Positions 61,487-64,000 of a stretch of 64,000 nucleotides of DNA are shown piece after piece. The stretch comes from Argopecten irradians (lineage: Eukaryota > Mollusca > Bivalvia > Pectinida > Pectinidae). The stretch's first letter is position 1. Every line of letters starts with the position of its first letter. Location: assembly GCF_041381155.1 (NCBI RefSeq), contig NC_091134.1:12340008-12404007 (forward strand). The letters are read 5' to 3'. The notes below the pieces were generated by a model, which saw only the letters and a list, made by a program, of their open reading frames with translations, ran no database searches and was not told the origin of the DNA. A program made the translations under genes and the position numbers.

Positions 61487-61644
61487 TAAGCATTGATGTC
61501 ACTATTTTTTAATTTTATCGGGGTATGAAAAAAAATTGTTTGCAAACTGTGTGAATCCGCGTAGCAGATTCTCACAAAAGTTTGCAAACATTTTGTTTTT
61601 TTCATAACCCGATAAAATTAAAAAATAGTGACATCAATACTTAA
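61487..61644. mobile_element. Long palindromic foldback, family K
   Basis: Arms of about 65 bp: CATTGATGTCACTATTTTTT, AATTTTATCGGGG and GTTTGCAAACTGTGTGA on the left, with close inverses on the right. TTAA lies at both outer ends. Downstream, at 61751-61840, lies CpG-rich sequence with GTGACGTCACGG, AACGTCGGGG, CGCGCCATT and CCAATCAG. A relic is at 33418-33493. Confidence 0.8.
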
Positions 61645-64000
61645 AATTAATTTTATACTCTATTTGATAAAATGAAGTATGTTTAAATGTAACATTATTG
61701 TGGTTTTTCAAAGGATTTTTTTCCGAATCAATACCAACATCAATGTCTCTATTGTGACGTCACGGTAACGTCGGGGTTTCGCGCCATTCTCGGATTTTTT
61801 TTCATAGCGGCATGAAAAAAAAATATTGGCCAATCAGAAAGCCAGAATTGGTATGAAAACAAAGAAAAATTAATTACTACGAAATATTCTGAACTGTAAC
61901 TGTTGTTTACTTGTTGTTGATTTGTTTATAAGATCTTAAACACGCATGCGTGCAAAATAGAAAAAAAAAATGTTGTCAAAGAATCAAGAAATATAGGAAT
62001 TATCTATATAACAATAACCTTTTCTATTGATGCAAGTACAGGACGTCTAAAGAGCTTGAACATCTATTCAAGCGATGACATGTATGGTGAAAGATTTTTG
62101 ACTTCGTTTAATTAATGCAGATGGTGTCTTGGTGATCAACTGTTACATAAGCATAGAACAAAAAGAAAACTTTGCATATACATGTATTTTTTTCAGAAAA
62201 TTCCTAATCTACCAAGTCAAGTTAATGTGTTGTCGCAGTCGACAGTCCCTTGTCAGTGAATTCAATATTGTTTTAAATGCATGAAAATTTCGCATACTTA
62301 TACATGCATTGTACATATCCATGCATTGTGTTCATGCATACACATTCATTGTGTAGAGAATAGAATTACGTTACACTGTGAATGTTATAATTTCAAAGCA
62401 GTGATTGGTTTGATTTTTGCGAAAAAACGAATTAGATATTTTGCACATTTTATACAATATGATTTATTGTTAATTCTTCTCTGTTTTAGATATATTTGTG
62501 AGATATGTTATATGTTTTGACAAATGGTTAGATCATGATTTGTATATTTTATTTTTAATTTTGAGGCTCAAACTTGTCATTTAATCTTGTTTTTACACAC
62601 TGATCAATGCCAGCTCCTATTACTTTTCATTTTTCGTTAATATGCAATACAGACTAAGACGAATGTCCAAATGAATGACAAGTTTTACTGATACTTATTT
62701 CCTTTCATGTTTTTGTATCATCTCAAGACGTCTTGCGAGTAAAGTGATTCTAAAAATATCATGACAATTATTGTTTTGTTTTGTTGTTAAACATCAGACC
62801 TGCCATAAATGGTCGACATTGCTCGTTCTTGCCCAAATTAATTTTCCAACCATTTAATTTTAAGATGTCAATGTCGATCAGGTCGTTAATATATGATCAA
62901 AATATGATCATCCTCAGAATTTCTGATATCTTGTCAAGTGGGTACTACAATCGTTATCCCCCAGAAAAAAACCTAGAACTGTCACCAGAGTGGACGACTA
63001 ACACCCCCGCATGACAAATTTAGCAATAACTCCATTAATAGCAGACATTCTAGAACCCTATATAGTTTACACAACTCCCCTTTATTTCAGGGTTCTGTTT
63101 ACAAAATTTCTTCAAAATCTGCCAAGTAGTTTAGGAAAAGTTCGTCGGACAATGTTGTGTCTACAGACCAGATTCCAGTATACAGAATGTACCCCCTTAA
63201 CTTCGTTGCGTGCATATAATAATTGAAGTAGGACTCTATAAAGTTAACCGTTGATATTTTGGTTGCCATTGTCTTAACCCTATGGTCAGAGATATTCCGA
63301 TACATTTGTTTTTGGAGGAAATTTGAATATCAAAACGTAACGGAATACCTCTGACTAAACCGATTAGATTACTTTTGCAGTCGAACTCACTCTAATCGCT
63401 CTCCACTAGGACGTTGCTTTCGATGTCATAAGTCAGAAAGCGCCGACATTTTGGATTAAAATATTGCGTTCGACTATATTGACATCGTTTAAATGCTTTT
63501 GCATGGTATGTGTGTGATTATGGATAATCGGAGGACTGTCGCATGACTATGATTCTAGGAGAAAAGGTATACTATTGTGAAAAAATAACTTTAATCGAGG
63601 CGGAGGTAAAAATTCCAATATGGCGACTGTCGTCCCTTTCTCTGTTTATAGTAAATATCCCGAATTTTAAAATAGTTTTCAAATCTCGTATTTTTCTTCG
63701 GAAAAAAATCACATGAATGTTAGGTATATTCCTCAGTCCATCCACCAAATACAAAAAAATGTATGACAACATCCATTTTTATTGAACTGGCCCCCTGTGG
63801 TCTATGCATGTTCAAAACTATCAAAATTGCGCGATTAATTAGCCTCACAACACCATCCAACTGTAAAATGAAAGACATTACCGCTTTTCTTCAGCAGTTT
63901 TGATGTATCAAGAATCCCAAGCGACAAAATGCAATTAACTTTAAACATTTGAAAGAAAGACTTCCAGAGCCGGGAGTGATCGAGGAACGAAGATATACCA
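61645..64000. other. Intergenic sequence at the right edge
   Basis: No supported gene. Open frames at 62281-62520, 62781-63014 and 63011-63226 have no motif and no splice context. A short patch near 63600-63640 with AATATGGCGACTGTCG is locally GC-rich and could belong to a promoter whose gene lies outside the window. Confidence 0.45.

Overview
This is nuclear DNA from a lophotrochozoan animal, most likely a bivalve mollusc. The reasons are AT-rich sequence with low gene density, GT-AG introns of 1 to 6 kb, tRNA-derived SINEs with the Meta-type body common in bivalves, dense non-autonomous DNA transposons, and a HEPN - STAND NTPase - ankyrin gene of a type expanded in molluscs. There is no sign of bacterial, organellar or viral gene organisation. 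All products are called from sequence reading alone; no database search was run.

Layout. (1) 833-2645, plus strand: last three coding exons of a CEP15/C3orf14-like centrosomal protein; its first exon(s) lie left of the window. (2) 2646-13560: no convincing gene, but several MITE families and SINE relics. (3) 13645-18180: two convergent two-exon genes for tiny secreted Met/Cys-rich peptides. They share an exact cysteine spacing (C-x2-C-x8-C-x5-C), surrounding methionines and a phase-1 intron at the same place, so they are paralogues of a family I do not recognise. This is the strongest candidate here for something undescribed. (4) 18400-24587: repeats. (5) 24588-25178, minus: GNAT acetyltransferase resembling yeast Mpr1. 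(6) 29835-39823, plus: a five-exon, about 1816-residue protein with 25-residue charged repeats, a DZIP3-like HEPN domain with an intact R-x4-H motif, short helical linkers, an nSTAND3-type P-loop NTPase and ankyrin repeats. Two of its introns carry transposons, including a complete hAT-type element with a perfect 8-bp target duplication. (7) 44972-47083, minus: four-exon secreted Reeler-domain protein. (8) 48160-50385: 2.2-kb element with 22-bp terminal inverted repeats and other elements nested inside. (9) 50862-58602, plus: three-exon, 215-residue Ly6/uPAR-like protein with a signal peptide and a GPI-type tail. (10) 58603-64000: palindromic elements and AT-rich intergenic DNA.

The multi-exon models were checked by intron phase. 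In each, the summed coding exons are divisible by three with no internal stop: Reeler 858 nt, Ly6 648 nt, HEPN-STAND-ankyrin 5451 nt. The genes do not form an operon-like pathway. Four products (the STAND protein, the Reeler protein, the Ly6 protein and the peptides) belong to, or resemble, classes often linked to defence or to the extracellular space, but a joint role is only a guess.
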